DNA of 64,000 nucleotides. Source: Alphaproteobacteria bacterium (GTDB lineage Bacteria; Pseudomonadota; Alphaproteobacteria; Rhizobiales; Xanthobacteraceae). The stretch is from assembly GCA_005884765.1 (NCBI GenBank), contig VAZV01000167.1, forward strand, positions 1 through 64,000, in the 5' to 3' direction. The notes under the pieces are model-generated. The model saw nothing but the letters and a program-made list of their open reading frames with translations, was not told the DNA's origin and made no database searches. The position numbers were made by a program, and so were the translations under genes. Each line of letters opens with the position of its first letter. Position 1 is the stretch's first letter. Positions 62,995-64,000 of this stretch are shown piece by piece.

Positions 62995-64000
62995 ATGGAT
63001 TTCGATTTGTCGGAGGAGCAGCGGCTTCTTAAAGAGAGCGTCGACGGGCTGCTGAGCGATGCTTACGATTTTGATGCGCGGAAGAAATACATGGCGGAGA
63101 AGGGCGGCTGGAGCCAGGCGATCTGGAGCAAGCTCGCCGAGCAGGGCCTGCTCGGACTTCCCTTTGCCGAAGCCGACGGCGGCTTCGGCGCCGGCGCCGT
63201 CGAGACCATGATCGTGATGGAGGCGCTCGGCAAAGCGCTGCTGCTGGAGCCTTATCTGCCCACTGTGGTGATCGCCGGCGGCTTCCTGCGCCACGGCGGC
63301 TCGGCCGAGCAGAAGGCCGCCCACATCCCTGCCATCATCGACGGCAGCAAGAGCTTTGCGTTCGCGCAGCTCGAAAAGAATTCGCGCTACGATCTCAATG
63401 ACGTCGTCACTTCCGCCAAGAAGAAGGGCGCGGGATGGGTGCTCGACGGCGAAAAATTCGTCGTGATCAACGGCGAGAATGCCGACACCCTGCTGGTGAC
63501 CGCACGCACCAAAGGCGGCCAGCGCGACAAAAACGGCATCGGCGTTTTCCTGGTTCCTTCAAACGCCAAAGGCGTTGCCAGGAAGAGCTATCCGACCCAG
63601 GACGGCTTGCATGCCGCCGACATCGCCTTCACCGGCGTCGAGGTCGGCGCCGATGCCGCGATCGGGGATCCTGAAAACGCGCTTCCGCTGATCGAGCGCG
63701 TGGTCGACGAAGCCCGCACCGCGATGTGCGCGGAAGCCGTTGGCGCGATGGACGAGTCGCTCAAGACCACGGTCGAATATCTCAAGACGCGAAAACAGTT
63801 CGGCGTGCCGATCGGCAGCTTCCAGACCTTGCAGCACCGCGCCGCCGACATGTTCGTCGCGGTCGAGCAGGCCCGCTCGATGTCGATGTTTGCGACCATG
63901 GCGAGCGATTTCGACGACGCCAGGGAGCGCGCAACCGCGGTTGCGGCTGCGAAAGTGCAGATCGGCAAGTCGGCAAAATTCGTCGGCCAGCAGGCGATCC
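62995..64000 (+). CDS. pimD: Pimeloyl-CoA dehydrogenase small subunit, cut by the window end
   Basis: An open frame from ATG 62995 (GGAGAGAAGAAAC upstream) runs to the window edge, 335 codons. It begins MDFDLSEEQRLLKESVDGLL and has the acyl-CoA dehydrogenase middle domain (GAGWVLDGEKFVVINGENAD) and C-terminal start (TRKQFGVPIGSFQTLQHRAA). It pairs with pimC in the same way as the two dehydrogenases at 18385 and 19530 pair. The C-terminal 40-50 residues lie outside the window. Confidence 0.9.
   Translation, partial: MDFDLSEEQRLLKESVDGLLSDAYDFDARKKYMAEKGGWSQAIWSKLAEQGLLGLPFAEADGGFGAGAVETMIVMEALGKALLLEPYLPTVVIAGGFLRHGGSAEQKAAHIPAIIDGSKSFAFAQLEKNSRYDLNDVVTSAKKKGAGWVLDGEKFVVINGENADTLLVTARTKGGQRDKNGIGVFLVPSNAKGVARKSYPTQDGLHAADIAFTGVEVGADAAIGDPENALPLIERVVDEARTAMCAEAVGAMDESLKTTVEYLKTRKQFGVPIGSFQTLQHRAADMFVAVEQARSMSMFATMASDFDDARERATAVAAAKVQIGKSAKFVGQQAI

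Overview
The window looks like chromosomal DNA of an alphaproteobacterium of the Bradyrhizobium/Rhodopseudomonas group. The evidence is the high GC content, an iron-control palindrome in front of an mbfA-type ferritin/VIT gene, a tar/cou phenylpropanoid locus and a pim dicarboxylate operon like those known from Rhodopseudomonas palustris, and several families of long palindromic intergenic repeats typical of these genomes. No rRNA, tRNA, CRISPR array, prophage, transposase or replication origin was recognised. Both ends of the window cut a gene.

Layout. 1-2.9 kb: a metabolite:H+ symporter (cut) with a GcvA-like LysR regulator, a DUF1127 mini-protein and a GNAT acetyltransferase. 3-9.9 kb: crotonase, an atypical SDR, an AidB/ACAD11-like acyl-CoA dehydrogenase, a zinc alcohol dehydrogenase, an NTF2-like protein and an amidase. 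9.9-13.7 kb: cytochrome b561, an iron-export unit (mbfA plus an outer-membrane-like protein) behind an Irr-type ICE palindrome, and an epoxide-hydrolase-like protein. 13.8-22.3 kb: an acyl-CoA catabolic block (acyl-CoA ligase and thiolase, divergent from a TetR regulator, an HSD10-like SDR, a two-subunit acyl-CoA dehydrogenase and a nitroreductase, with a convergent crotonase). 22.3-25.5 kb: a cyclic-nucleotide-gated K+ channel, divergent from a membrane-anchored cNMP-binding protein and a stand-alone DUF6537 protein. 25.9-35 kb: mixed accessory genes, including a TAXI-type binding protein broken at a G7 run, a GNAT remnant with an internal deletion, a haloalkane dehalogenase, a WYL regulator with a glutathione-transferase-like gene, and a LysR/PPOX pair.

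34.4-48.9 kb is the most coherent system: pobA, a TRAP transporter (tarPQM-like), DUF3237, couB, couA, an SDR, a 4HBT-type thioesterase, couP, an ABC importer whose second permease is fused to an ATPase, and the MarR regulator couR. Together they can import p-coumarate-type acids, activate them to CoA thioesters, shorten the side chain and pass 4-hydroxybenzoate to PobA. Three intergenic regions of this locus share a 15-nt palindrome, RTTAT-N5-ATAAY, which I propose as the CouR operator.

48.9-64 kb: glycerate 2-kinase, then two paralogous substrate-binding proteins with a complete Liv-type ABC importer, an IclR regulator, and pimF, pimA, pimC and pimD (cut). This looks like a dicarboxylate uptake and beta-oxidation locus. 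pimB, which lies between pimA and pimC in R. palustris, is absent from that position.
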